The notes under the pieces are model-generated. The model saw only the letters and a program-made list of their open reading frames with translations, did no database searches and was not told the origin of the DNA. This document shows, in pieces, positions 44,804-58,217 of a stretch of 64,000 nucleotides of DNA (position 1 is the stretch's first letter; every line of letters begins with the position of its first letter). Origin of the DNA: Neodiprion pinetum (Eukaryota > Arthropoda > Insecta > Hymenoptera > Diprionidae); contig NC_060233.1 of assembly GCF_021155775.2 (NCBI RefSeq), forward strand, positions 23,787,456-23,851,455, read 5' to 3'. Made by a program: the position numbers and the translations under genes.

Positions 44804-46174
44804 ATCCACGACACAGGCCAAACTGACAGTTCCATCAACAGCCACTTGGATCACTACGTAGGCAGGGCTGTAGTTTATGATATTCATCGCTATCTTGACG
44901 TTTTACAATGAAAAATCAGGTGCAAATTGGATCTTTTCTAACGACTTGCCTAAAACCTGTACACATATTTTCACCAAGTGATAGGGGTTAAATGAATATC
45001 AAGGTAACTGGGTTCAACGAAATTAGCTTTTCACAGATTGTTCAGCTTTCGGCATTATTGTTTTACGTTTATATTACTAATTGTGAGACTGGAACCGTGG
45101 TTGACAGCTTCTTTATGAACACTAAAAATACGGTCATAGACGTTTGTTTGCGGAACATGCATATCCTTCAGCACTTTCCGCGGCCAGAATATGAACGATA
45201 TAACTAGCCTCAAAATAAGGACCTCCTGCACCACCTACCGCTTCCAAACCTGTATACTAGACATGGTTAAGATAGGCGAGGCTTTAGTTTGATTGATTCT
45301 TCGAAACTGTTCAGCATTCGTGGTGGATACGTGCGGATATTCAAATGATAAAAGTGTTCAATTCGCGATAAATAAATTTTCGCAATATTCATTTGACATT
45401 TATTACGACCTAAAATTGCAAGATATCTTCTACAAGAATCTAATAATAAGAGTAATGGAATTACTCTGAAATATGCATTATTGTAAATTACATGTATTCG
45501 ACCGCAAATGGAAACATAACCTGCAATACTGTTGTTACAATTAACACTATCGATGGCGAAGATTTTTACACAAAACTGTCCTTGTCAAGAAGTTACAAAA
45601 ACAATTAAAACGAGGCATTCAATTTTTCTTTCGAACCATTAAATTTTTTCGTAAATAGAACGAATATTTTATACTTCCATGGGTTATTGATTTTTACGTC
45701 AAATCAGTTGCCTATCGTTTCAAGCTCATTCCGAAACCTGTCACACTATCAAAACATGTGAAATTTGTAAATTCATTACTTTTCGAACAAGAAAAGCATT
45801 GTGAAAATAATTGTTATGTATAGTGCAAATATTCGATAGACTTTATGAGTGAAACTACTGGCATTCAAATTATTATATTGGATTGATACTTTTATTAATA
45901 GTTTTATCCTAACTTTCTAAGACTCATGTGTGAAAAATATGCACGTATTTACGTTATACTTGAGGTAACTCAATGAAAAACTCATACGGATTGTGTACTA
46001 CGTAAGACTGTGCGTATACCATGGTTACCATCACGAGTCAAGTACAGTTTGAAGGTCCCACAATAACTTACAATTTAATGTCAGCGATTAATCGGAACGC
46101 TATTTTCCAGGGACTCTAGGCTAGAACAGAGAATAAATCAATTCCACCAAAATTTAACATACAAGGACCCCGTA
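44804..46174. other. No gene recognised
   Basis: AT-rich DNA with short frames only. Confidence 0.4.
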
Positions 46175-46837
46175 GAATCCTTATGGAAATTGACTCACGG
46201 TTGAATTGGCTGGACTTTCAGTATGTTATACTACATATCCTGCCGATCAAAAGTTCTCATCGGCACAAGTCCCAAAAATAAGTAGTTTCCGAGATACGGA
46301 CTTCGGGAGAAACGTGTCCAGATTTTTTGATATCTATGGATTTCGTGATTGGCGCAAATTATAAAGCTTCAAAGGGACTTGAAATCAAACAAATCAATCA
46401 ATAAACTGCACGGTTGATTCTCAAAGATAGGCAGTAAGATGCGATTGATACCATTAGTGTAGTTATTCCATCCATGAACTCGCTGGTTTACGGGAAGGAG
46501 GAGCAACATTAGATTTCGCGTAAAGAACGAGACCCTCCGACTCTTGCAATAATCGACTTGTCCTGTTTTTCATGCGTGTGCGGAGTCTCTGCGAATCTGC
46601 TGAGCAGTTTTTGAATAATGTATTTGATTTCAAGTCCCCCTTGGAGCTTTGTAATTGGTAAAAACCGCGTAATCGATAGATATCAACAAATTCATACACC
46701 TCCTTTTCAAAGTCTATATCTCGGAAACTACTGATTTTCGGGACTTGTGTCCACGAGAACTTTTGATCGGAAGGATATGTACGATAACGTACTGAAAATT
46801 GAGCCAATTCGACCGGAACCAATTTCCATAAGGATTC
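46175..46837. mobile_element. Foldback MITE, ~220-bp arms
   Basis: GAATCCTTATGGAAATTG (46175) pairs with its complement ending at 46837. CCGATCAAAAGTTCTC, AAACTACT and GGGACTTGAAATCAAA blocks pair in the same order. The arms are ~46175-46395 and ~46612-46837. A 130-codon frame, 46463-46855 (-), runs through one arm and is most likely incidental. Confidence 0.8.
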
Positions 46838-47491
46838 ATCGTAGTTCGAAGTCAAATTTGAAACAAGCCATATTAGCTTCAGTAGCGAAACTGTAACTGC
46901 GACCGACCATCGCGATCATCCATCATACCGCTCGGAAAGCTCATGTGTAACTTGCTAACTGTAAAGTCATTAAGTCCACCCTCGCTTTGACGCCCAACGT
47001 TTTCACGACCAAAGCCTGCAAGTATCCCGCAAGATTAAGTCTGGGCAGCGATCCGCCTTCGACGAATGAATCGCTCTTCCCTTGTACCGCACCCTCTTGG
47101 AAGTCAAGGTTCCCTCCTCCGTTCAGCTGGAGCAGATGAGCCGACGGCTCCTTGTGGAGGAAACGAGGCATTTGATCGACGGCTATCGAGTGCCAGCAAT
47201 CCCGATCTCGGGGGCGAGGCGGCTGGACCAGATTCTCACCGGGTTGAGACTCGGCAGTCGTGAGAGTTAACGTCTCGAGAAGTCATTAGCCAAGTCCTCG
47301 CGCGACGACTGATCTGTAGCACCCTTCGATGTCGGCTCGTCTCAGGATTTTGACACCTCACCCGCGGCAACAGCCTTCGCTCTCATCCCTGCAAGCACCC
47401 CGCGTTTGCTCGATTCACCGAGCCCATATTCGCCTGTACCATGCAGTTAGCCACGCATGTGGCTCATGGAAGTCTCGTAGGATATGAGGAC
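46838..47491. other. CpG-rich island with possible exon
   Basis: GC and CpG content rises clearly from ~46890 to 47480. On the + strand a frame from about 47070 to 47270 reads YRTLLEVKVPSSVQLEQMSR and on to a stop TAA, with balanced, protein-like composition but no recognised family and no clear splice sites. A competing + frame (47066-47263) and a - frame (46941-47171) are also open, as expected in GC-rich DNA. Confidence 0.3.
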
Positions 47492-48691
47492 ACACGGAGG
47501 GAAAAGAATTCTTGAACCAACAAAACAGATTTCGCTCGAGTCCATCCATTTCAATCTGGCATCCCTTATTTGTTCCAAGTACGATGACTTCGATACAACA
47601 ATTTCGATTTAGTTAGTTTGTTAAAATCATTTAGTCAAGCGAACTCCTTGATTCGACAAAAGCCTTTCTGGTCACGATTAAGGGAATTATTGATTCGAGT
47701 GAATCTTGTTTCCGAAATTAAATCAACTAAATATCATTTCCTTTGAAGTAGATGTATTGTACCTCCAAATCGCGTGTTTGTCGACAGAAACAATTAGGTA
47801 CTTCAAATAAAATAAGCATATGAATCTAGCCAACCAAAAATATACATCGATCGAATGCCATACTTTGTCGATCCAACCGAAGCTTGTTTGGCATAACTGG
47901 TCGAATTAGTTGCGCTAATTTGTTTACCAAGTAGAAGAAACACCACATGCTTTGAAACAGTTAGATAATATATTCAACTTGAACCTCATACTAGTACTCT
48001 AAACGGCTATTAGGCGGTGAACTTTCTTGCTACGGGAGTAGCCTCAGAGATAGTTACAAAACCGGGTAGTCGGCTAGGAAGTCGGATACGGATAAGTTAA
48101 AATAAATTTGACCTGTTACAAACGAAGAAAGTATCATACCAAACAAACAAAAACTATTGACACAAGTTCAGTTCATACTTCTACGTATACAACAATAAGT
48201 TAACGGGCTTTATCCATCAAATATTGAGTAGATTCCACAATATTTTGAGTTGACAGAATTATAAATGATATCATTGGAAAAATACATTTTGCGCGCTACA
48301 ATTACTGTGATGTTCAGTCAATGCAAAAATTTTTTGTAACAGCAAATTTCATCACCTGCTTCGACCATTAAACTCTTGACTCAATAAAACCTGAAATAAA
48401 ACAAGCTCAATTTTCGTTCAATCAAATTCTTAGTCATTTGAATCACACATTTTCTCGATACAAAATTCGCACTATCCCAAGAAACTTGCGCGTGTTATCT
48501 TGAATAAATTGATAGTCAGCATGATCATTCAAAGGCTTGATTCAATCCTATATATTAAGTTGTCACAAGTATTTCACCCGACAAAAGTATTTTGTTGAAT
48601 CAAATAAGTATTGTCTTCGCCGCATTTCACTATAGCATTCAGTTGAATCAAGCGAATATCACTTGACTCAAATAATGCTTAACCTCCGTGT
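47492..48691 (+). mobile_element. MITE family F1, 1.2-kb copy
   Basis: Starts ACACGGAGGGAAAAGAATTC and ends AACCTCCGTGT, complementary over the terminal bases. The interior matches the copies at 32411 and 55133 throughout. No clear target duplication and no transposase. Confidence 0.75.
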
Positions 48692-50873
48692 AGAGATAGG
48701 AGTACGTTCGTTCACCTTCACTTGTAATAAAGTCTGCTCATCAACCGGGGCATTTCGCCAAAATAATTAAGGGACCGAGATGAAAGATGATAGATTACGA
48801 GTCACGCTATTCACTGCACGCAGATGTCTGTATAATGTACAATAATGTAATCTTATAAAAGATTGTTTTAAATTAGGACAATACATAATTTATACTTTTC
48901 AGCACCTGTGGTCGTACAGGAAAAGTGCTGGTTTCGGTCAAAAACGATTTCTTCGAGTTCTGATGATTCTATACGTTTTCGGAACTCTGGTGTCCGAAAA
49001 ACTGGTTGTTAGAAAAATGTCAATCTGTTTGTCTCCAGCGATGATATCCAAAACTACTCGATGAATATAATAAATATATATGTTAGTATTTTTATTAAAA
49101 TAAAGCTAGTCCACGTTCAAGCATAAAAATGGTGTATTGTGTAACAAGTCTTTGAACTTTTATACGTTATACGAAACAAACGAATGGAAATCTTCTGTGA
49201 AGTTTGTCATTTGAAATATACACATTTTTGTTCAACTATCATTGTTAGTATACGGACAAGTTGTCCCAAAACTTCCGGAACGGCTGTATAACTTGAATAC
49301 TTGGCGTCTTAGAAAAAAAGCTGACTACCAAGTTTGTAGAATTTTTCCCTGGCTACCCAGTCTCGACGTTGGATTTGACGTTGAGGATGACCTTCAATGT
49401 CACTTCAAGGTCAAGGCGATTTTTTTAAGAGGGATTCTATGTTTTTGACCACGGAAATGAAAGGAGCGGAAAATTCGACGGTCGTCTATAACATTGGGCA
49501 CTGCAAATCGTAACCTCTGAATCTGGTCCCATGAAACCTTCCAAATTTTGTACGAGATCTTGTCTTTTATCTCATTTCGTTTCTATCAATGGGATATTCA
49601 CCTAAGGAGATTAAAACCGACCACTCTATGCAGAGTTCCACTGTATTACTGTCCTGATAACACAGATTTGCAACCAAAAAACTGCACGGGTTTTTTTTAT
49701 ACTGTTTCTTACAGATTTTCACTCACTGAAACTGGGAAAAATACTCAAAAAGTTCCATCACGTCAGGTTTTTTCTTGAACTCGTGTTTATAGTTTCATTT
49801 ACAGTGAAAGTCCCGTTTAATTTGAAATATGGTATCTTATTCTTGGTTCTAAAAATCCTATACAAAAGCGATCGAGAAGAAATACAAATAGGAAAACAAA
49901 AAATGGAAAGCGGACGCGTGTTCAGAGGTTTATCAAGGAGAAAAAAAGGTTTCGTGGGCGAAAAGAATGAGCACGGAATGTCAAATACATTTCATAAAGA
50001 AATTGTGTGTTTAATTTGATAAGAAATATTGTTTATTTCGTTGTAATAAAATGGTCGTTTTTTAATTATTGTTATGCTTTTTTTTATGCAAACACCTTGT
50101 ATTGTCCAAGAATACTATACGTGATGGAGGAAAATGGAAGTCATTTTTGGATTTAGCACACTCTAAAACATAACGCTTACCAGAAACATTCCATGCAGCT
50201 GAAAAAAATTTTTGTTGCAGACCCGTGTAATTCCTTTTTTATGATAAACCGAATGGCTTACAATCACGTGAACAGAGTCAATTCAACGTATATGTCGTTT
50301 AAAAATGTACTTCCATAATTTATAACTAACTCGTGAATTAACCATTTTCAAACCGTCCGATTGTGACGGCGTATAGTAAATATTGACTGTAATGAAAGTA
50401 TTATGATTTTTAAGTGTTCTTCAATAGGTTCTATGAAATTAAAAGTGAACACTCAATCAAGTTAGCCTTATTTTTTCAAAGCCCAGAGATCTGATGACCA
50501 ACATACCGGTTAAAACAGAATGATCTTGGCATGGTTTTTCCAATCGTTACAGACTTTGGAAAATAATAAGGACTTTCATGTTTCATGTGTTCGAAAAAAC
50601 TTCCCTTTGTAATATTTGCTTCGATAAGCGCAAAGAAAGTGGTATCGGATTTCTCTTTCCTTTTCCTTAGATTTCAATCTGCTGTACGAGGGTGTCGTGC
50701 CATATCGAGCTTAGAATTTTTCACCAAATGAGTGCGTGACATTTATCACACGGTATTATTGAAATAATGATAGATCGTTAGGAACGGATAGGATTTCAAA
50801 TCGCCTACGAAACAATCTCCAGAAAGGTAGAAGGTGGAAGTTAAATACGTCGTGACTAACAGCAATTATATGC
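48692..50873. other. No gene recognised
   Basis: AT-rich with three short + frames (49242-50019) lacking domains. A TCACTTCAAGGTCAAGG motif near 49400 is of a kind common in dispersed insect repeats. Confidence 0.4.
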
Positions 50874-51200
50874 GTGTAGAAATTGGCAGTAATAAACCAC
50901 CTGTAACTAATTAGGGAGAGCAATGTGACCGTAACCTAATTGTTGTGAAGTTAGTTAGCATGTGTTGATGCTTTATTTGATGAAATATTACGTTACGGCT
51001 AACTATACTAGCATATGTGTGCGTCTATCATGGGTGTAGAAATTGGCAGTAATAAACCACTTGTAACTAATTAGAGTGAGCAATGTGACCGTAACCTAAT
51101 TGAAGTGAAGTTAGTTAGCACATGTTGATGCTTTATTCAATGTAACATTACGTTACAGCTAACTATATGACATACTATCATATGTGTGTGTCTATCACCG
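50874..51200 (+). repeat. Tandem duplication, two ~160-bp units
   Basis: GTGTAGAAATTGGCAGTAAT starts at 50874 and again at 51034. The units stay collinear (CAATGTGACCGTAACCTAAT, GTTGATGCTTTATT, TATGTGTG.GTCTATCA) with ~10% divergence. Confidence 0.85.
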
Positions 51201-53122
51201 ACCAACGAGAGTAAGCTATTAGATTGGGTATTCAGACGAGGGGCGGATGTAGCCATTACTACCGGCAGCAAATACCTTTTACCTTTCCTGCTGAAAAGCC
51301 AAGATAATGAGCTGGTTAAATTACGACGTCCAAAGACACTTAATGATCACAGGAGGACAAGATATTTATTTTCTAAAATGCACTTCTAACTTTTTTTTAC
51401 TAATTTGGTGACACCGATTACGAATTCACTATTCGTTTTGTCGTATCACATCAGGTTTTCAATGAAATTGATATAGTGATAATTTCCAGTTTTTTTCTGA
51501 AAAATAATTATTTTTCAATTATTATTCAATCTATTGAGTTTTGGCGCTTTTTCCACGATTCAAAATACATCAAAAGTATAGAAACAAGGTACGAAGGTCG
51601 ATGGAATGTAAAATATGATGGCTGATTACTGTTGGTCCTTAAAACGTGATATTCCAGATAAAATCCATAAAAAAAAATCACGTAATGTGGCTTAAAGGCG
51701 TAATGATATGGAAAAACACAAAGGATATCGCTCACAATCAGAAAAATCGTAATTTAACAATTGTAATTGATATGTTCTTTGTAAATGTTTGAGTATTTGT
51801 AAATATATTGTTGACTAAATAAATTGATTTTATTGTTACACTCGCGTAGGTTGTCTATTCCCGAACGGTAAGGAATAGCTTGGTTCGGCTTCGTTATTAC
51901 GTTCTAGGACAAACGGAGGTTAGGATGAGGGTTGAATAACTTCCGGTAAGCTCAGAATATGAGTTATATGTTTATTGTGAGAAACTTGACGGAACAGTAG
52001 AAACGAAATGTGCAGTTCGGAAGGTAGGTAAGGAGTCTATAATTTGAGGTTGTTGAAAGTTAGAATATGAGTGAGTTACAGACAGAACGTATGTGTCCAG
52101 GAAAGGTGTATAAATACAGAGGGAAAGCAATGGAATTAGCTGAGTAAGTGTGATAGCGAGTAGCGTGAGGCTGGATGGAGTAGTAGGACAGGATAGAGAC
52201 TGTGGGGTTAATATAAAAAATGTGAGAGAATTAGCAAGAGTAATAGACGGGTAGTGGCCCGACGTAACATTATCTTAAAATATATACAATAAAGGTTTTT
52301 TTTTAATTTCGTAGAAAAATCAAATGTGATGGCAAAAAAAATTCGGACACTTTTGAATTCAGGATACGTGAAATAAAGAACAACAGTCGTTAGAATTAAG
52401 TGTAATGGAAGGCATTTTCGGACAAGATGCTCAATTTCGTTCATGTATGAATTGGAAACAATTTGAAATATTGCTAGGGGATGATACCTGAGAACAATAA
52501 CGAGCTCACTAATATTTTTATGACTAAAATGCATAATTTCATGCTGGGTCTTCTCTCTTTTCGTTTAGTACATTTGGAGTAAAAAATTATGCGACGCCAA
52601 GCGAGCTTTTCAAATCGCAGACTTACTTAGCTCGACTCCGAGAGCTCATGATTATTTAATGATTAGGTAGGTACGAGGTATTAATCTCCCTTCGCAATTC
52701 CCATATCCTCAAATCGATTGTATACCCGTGTGGACTCTTCTACTTTGGGTTATAATTGCTTTGTTCCCGTCGCAAACTTAATTCATAGTTTATTCGATTG
52801 AACCTATAACTGAATCAAATCACCCTTTTGTAATGTCGGATGTCTCGTTTACGATACGTCAATTCTGAACTGTACAGTTCTACTGCGCAATTCATTTTTT
52901 GCGATCCTGATCTGGAGTTAATTTTGATTTCTATCACAGCCAAACAACTTGCTCCGTTTACATTGATCCGCGTGATTGGTCACCTCCGAATGAATACTGA
53001 ATAGTACTTTCCCGTCCAAGTATAGATGGTTTGCATTTATTGTGACTTCCGACGATCTCGCAAATTTGACAAAATATTACATCAAGTACACCACTTCAAG
53101 TGTGCTCAATCATTGAAGTACG
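51201..53122. other. No gene recognised
   Basis: AT-rich DNA. Frames 51526-51735 (-) and 52208-52534 (-) lack domains. Confidence 0.4.
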
Positions 53123-53592
53123 TTGACCCTTCAGTTTACACCGGGATGTTCAGCGTACCAATTTTTTTTTCTTCTTCTCTGCAGTGATTTATTTATCAAG
53201 CTACTTTTTTGATCACAACTGCCGAGTCTTTTGGGACCACATGATTCTTGAAATATTTCTAAGTCTAAATACGAATACAAGAATTATTTATCTCAAAAAT
53301 ATCATGTGTAAACAAATAGTCGAAATTCGTACTTTTCCACGAAAAAAAGCATTTTCTGCTAATCTACCATGAAAATGCGAAAGCCAATTTTTACAAAAAC
53401 TTAATACACACCAAAATGTGTTAGAGAATTCTTTAAAAATTTTTCTTCTTGTTCTGTTTATTTGTCCACCATACTCGATCCGCGATTTTGAATTTTCGAT
53501 CCAGATTCGTAACAAGCGACTCCAAAAACCCACGCATGCGATATTTCAAGTGAATCGCATATAAGATAAAATCTATGCATTTAAAGGGTTAA
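53123..53592 (-). mobile_element. F2 MITE, complete copy
   Basis: Element 53127-53588, flanked by TTGA (53123-53126, a changed TTAA) and TTAA (53589-53592). Ends CCCTTCAGTTTACACCGGG and TGCATTTAAAGGG. Contains GATTCGTAACAAGCGACTCC and the AATCTACCATGAAAATG block shared with the 39201 and 41904 copies. Confidence 0.75.
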
Positions 53593-55132
53593 CTGTTCCA
53601 CGGGCCTTCACGAAATTGCTGAGAGCTCAGGCCGTCGATACGATCAGGTACACGCGTTTATAAACTAATTTTATGTTAAACCTTGGCCGGTTGTCAAGTC
53701 AGAACGAAGTGCGAATGCATGGAACAGTATGACTAATCCGTACGGTACACTTTTGAGCAAAACTAACTGCCTTCTTTCAAATGCAATACGCCATACGATG
53801 AATGTCAAATCCTGTAACGCGTATTCGTTTCAAAAGCAACACATTTTGGACAAACGTGTTGAGGAGGTTGGTTGGCAGAAAATCGATACTTTTCATCAAT
53901 TTTGTATCAGCTAGGCGTACGTTGAGTATTCATATAATTACCATATTTCTCAGTTACGAAGATCTTTCCAAATGGAAAAAAGTATGAACTGGATCTACAA
54001 ACAAAACATTCGATATCAATTCTACATTTCAAATCACCTCAAAATGGTTAAAAATTTAGTATAGATCCGTTCGATTTAACTGTACGATGTCTCACTATAC
54101 TCGATTTACTATTTTCTAAAAATTTATAGTAACGATTTCTCTAACATGTTGGTATCGTTAAATAATCAATTTTACAACATTGCACCGATATTGATTGTGA
54201 TCAAAAATGACATACGGTATTGAATATTGAAGTGACCACTAAAAAAAATCTGTTCTAGTGACTTTGTACGAAATATTATTCTAAACAAAGTGAACTGTCG
54301 TGAATCAAATCAAACGGATCTGTTTTATTTTCAACCATTTAATCTGCAGCGATTTGAAATGAAGCATCGATATCTAATCATGCATTCGCAATTGCAATAT
54401 TTTTTATTTTTTGCATCCACGAAGAGAACTTGACTACAGCTTACGAGTATATTGATTTGACGAATACTTAATCTGAAACTATCCTGTAATAAGATAATAA
54501 AAGGAATCGACTTTTGACGAACCAACCTCCCTCAGTGAAATACCAAATTCCGTAATGACATAACATTCGTTGTTAATCGTAAGATTCAGGCTATGTTCAA
54601 AAATAGTTTTGCGGTGAATTCATTGTATAATTCGTCCAAGCACAGCAAACAAGTATTTACAACTTGCTGGAGTTTACGATACAAAGGTTTACGACACATC
54701 AAAGCGCGCGCGTCGACCAGCCGCCTCGTTGCGTGCGAATGCTCGATAGATTGCGTGCCCATCGCTCTTCGACTGCAGGAACTCCCAGTGTGCATTGATT
54801 TACTCCGAGTACCTCCTCGCGCAAACTGAATTAACGCTTGTATATCGCTGGGTGAATGCTGATTTCGCCTGAGTCAAGTTATATCCTATTTTCATTTCCA
54901 GATGTCAAGCGCAGTAACTCAGGCCAAACATATAATATGCATCTCCAAGGCTGATCTCACCGTACACCTATAGCTTTGAAACAACTGTAGTTAACAAATC
55001 AAATCATTACTGAAGCCTACGAGAGCCGTCTTAAGCGCAAATTCTGATGAATATATTGGTCGTATTGGATATTCTAACAATTTTTATTTATTTATTTTTT
55101 TTTTTTGGTCTTTTTATGGAGTATATTAGTGT
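53593..55132. other. No gene recognised
   Basis: Small CpG-rich patch at ~54695-54790 (CAAAGCGCGCGCGTCGACC). Short frames overlap it on both strands without domains. Confidence 0.4.
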
Positions 55133-56254
55133 ACACGGAAGGAAAGGATTTCGTGAACCTACTAAATGGATTTTGTTCGAGTCTATTCACTTCACACTCG
55201 TATCCCTTCTAAATACAATGATTTCAATTCAACAGTTTCGATTTAGTCAATTTGTCAAAATGTCTTGGTTAAGCAAATTTCTTGATTCAACAAGAGCTTT
55301 TCTTGTCGCGATTGAGTGAAGTATTGATTGGAGTGAATCTTTTTGGTGTATTTCGGAAAGTGAATCAACTAAACGTCATTTCATTCAAAGTTTATGCATT
55401 GTTCCACCAAGTTGTATGTTTGTTGATAGAAGCGATTAGGTAATTCAAATAAAATAAGTGCATGAAATTAGCCAAAAAAAAATTCACATCAATCGAATGT
55501 CATACTTTGTTGACCTAACCGGAGCTTGTTTGTCGTAACTGGTTGATTTAGTTGCAGTTATTTATTCACGAGCTAGAAGAAACACCACATGCTTTGAAAC
55601 AAGTAGAGAATATATTCATTGTAAATATCGGTATACTAGTATTATAAACAGCCACTAGGCGGTGAGTTCTCTCGCTACGGAAATAGCTTTAGTGATAGTT
55701 ACAAAACCGAGTAGTCGACTAGGAAGTCAAATACGGACGACGCAAGACAAATTTGTCACCAAACCTGGTACAAATGAAGAAAGCATGATGCTAAGTTTCG
55801 GGTCATCGAAATTAATGGTGGCAACAATTAAATAAATTCTGTTGGCACACGTTCAATTTATATTCCTACGTATACAAAAATAAGTTTACTGGTCTTAACC
55901 ATCCAATATCGAGTAGATCCCACAAAACTTGGAGTTAACAGAATTATAAATGACATCATTGGAAGAATACGTTTTGTGCGTTTCAATAACTCGTATGTTC
56001 AGTGAATGCAAAAAATTTTCATAGCATTTGAATCACACATTTTCGTGATACAAAATTCGCATTACTGCAATGAACTCGCGCTGTGTTATCTTGAGTTATG
56101 ATTCCGTTCTACATTAAGTTGTCACAAGTATTATATTTCGCCCGACAAAAGTATTTTGTTGAATTAAGTAAGTGTTGTGTTCACCGCCTTTGACTGTAGC
56201 ATTTAGTTCAATCAAACAAATATCACATGACTCAAATAATCCTTTTCCTCCGTA
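55133..56254 (+). mobile_element. MITE family F1 copy
   Basis: Starts ACACGGAAGGAAAGGATTTC and ends AATCCTTTTCCTCCGTAT. Collinear with the copy at 47492, including GCCACTAGGCGGTGAGTTCT near 55651. No coding capacity. Confidence 0.75.
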
Positions 56255-56737
56255 TACTAATCAATTAGCGAAATCGTAATTTAGATTAATGAACTTGGGT
56301 AAAGATTGATGCCAGAATTTAGAATCAGACTTTCATTTTTAGGCAAAACAGTATAATGGAAGCATTCATTCGACAATGAAAAACGTCGGAAAATTAACTA
56401 GATACGTTGACAGAAATTAGTGTGCTCGGATTCCCCTTCAGAAATGTATGCTTTACAGTAAACGGCCTTGCATTAAAGGTTTCGTTACCCCACATACTAC
56501 TCAAAATGAAAAACTATGCGAAGATATTTCCAGTTCTAATAAATATTTGGCGATGAATTATTCGGCTAAATACAAAGTACTTTTTCTATTCTGTTAACGT
56601 TTATGCAATAATGTTCGAAATGTGAAGACCAATCACCTCGAATAAAATTATCTTACGAATCAATCATTGGATAACGATCTTTTGTACGATTCGGAGTATC
56701 AAAAATAATTATACAGCCACAAAAATAAAAAAAAGTT

Positions 56738-58217
56738 TCTGGTCCGACAGACTAGAGCACCATACCTATGTGTTTTTGGATGTGTTGAATCTAAATCCAG
56801 TATGAGAATTTCTCCGTCACCCCCAGTGTTATTAGTTTTTGGGTCATAACCCCTATGGATAATTCCTAATACGAGGGTAATCGAGCTATCTGACATCGGA
56901 TTTCGATTCGATATCCAAAAACATAAAGGGGTATTACTTATCAAATTCCGAGATTTCAGGTTGGATTCCAGCAACATTTTTTGTATTGAGCAAAACATTT
57001 TTATCTTAGACATCCGAAGTTTCATTAAATGACTTCTATGTAAAAGTAATGGTCTTCCATATTTTTGTTGATAACATATAGAGAAACGAGTTTCAAATAA
57101 TTATAAAATATGGAAATAAGTTCTTTTGCCTTGCCATTTTGTTCGCTATATATCTGTTCATAATTACAAAATATGCTACATAAGCCGAAGAAAAACAATA
57201 AAGAAGTCCAAACGACTATTTTATATTAAGTTATTAACATATAATATTGCACAAGTCATTTGTTCATACAATCCTCATCCCCTCACCTTTAAATGCAATG
57301 AGGGAATGACCGTGAGGAAATGCTGAATTCGAACAAAAGTTGCAGAAAACACTGGCACGTAACGTCAAATTGCTTTAGCATTTTATGTATGCATTTTACG
57401 CCCCAAAACGCAATAAACAGAATTAAAAACATAAGCATATATACTGATTCACCTTTATATACGTACAGTGAGGGAACGACAAATAAAACTGTAATTCTTG
57501 AATAATTTAAACCAAATGCTTTTTGACACAGACTCATTTCAACGGTGAAAAGAAAACGCCATACTGACATATTATGTGTGTTGCCAAGTTTTAGAAACTT
57601 AAGGCTGCGTTCACAAATCTCATTCGATACGATCATAAATCGAATGTTCATAACACGGTGAGGGAGTGATTTTATTTTGCGGGACCTATATTTAAAATTG
57701 ATCATCCGTTTTATGTATTTGTCGTAGTGCGTTAAAAGCTTGGACATACAATTAACACTTATTTTCGAATATTTTAGCAATATTAAATCAAGACGAATAT
57801 TGTTATATTTGAGATGAATAGCTTTATTATTATTGTTCTCGGACTAAGGGACAAGGTCAGGGAATGACTTTTAGAGCAATAATTTGACAAAATTTTGTTT
57901 TTTCATTACGATATCTCGATTTTCATTTTTTACAATCTTTGTGCCAATAACTTGCATTTAAATAAAAATGTTACATCAATGATAAATGCTTGTGACTCAG
58001 CACTAATGACTCGCGACTTAAATTTCGGAATTTGATGAGAAATAGCCGTAGATATGGTGGTCTCTTTTATCGCGCCTTAAACAGAATCGAGCACCCCATA
58101 GATACTAGCTCGTAGTACTCAAAATCTGAGTGTGATGGAGCGATCTTCACACCATATTTAAATTGGGCACGTCCAAAAACATATAACGGGTATGGTGGTC
58201 TCGTTCGCTGGACCAGA
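56738..58217. mobile_element. Element with ~50-bp inverted ends, 1.48 kb
   Basis: TCTGGTCCGACAGACTAGAG... through GTTTTTGGATGTG at the left is the imperfect complement of CACGTCCAAAAAC...CTGGACCAGA at the right. Inside, GTGAGGGAATGA-like motifs recur at about 57299, 57470, 57660 and 57866. A 163-codon frame, 57289-57780 (-), runs through the middle with no recognised domain; whether it is a real product is unknown. Confidence 0.6.

Noticed and set aside
46463..46855. 130-codon - strand frame
   Set aside because: It runs through one arm and the centre of a foldback MITE; no domain and no independent support.
50874..51200. CRISPR-like direct repeats
   Set aside because: Only two long diverged units, eukaryotic context; simple tandem duplication.
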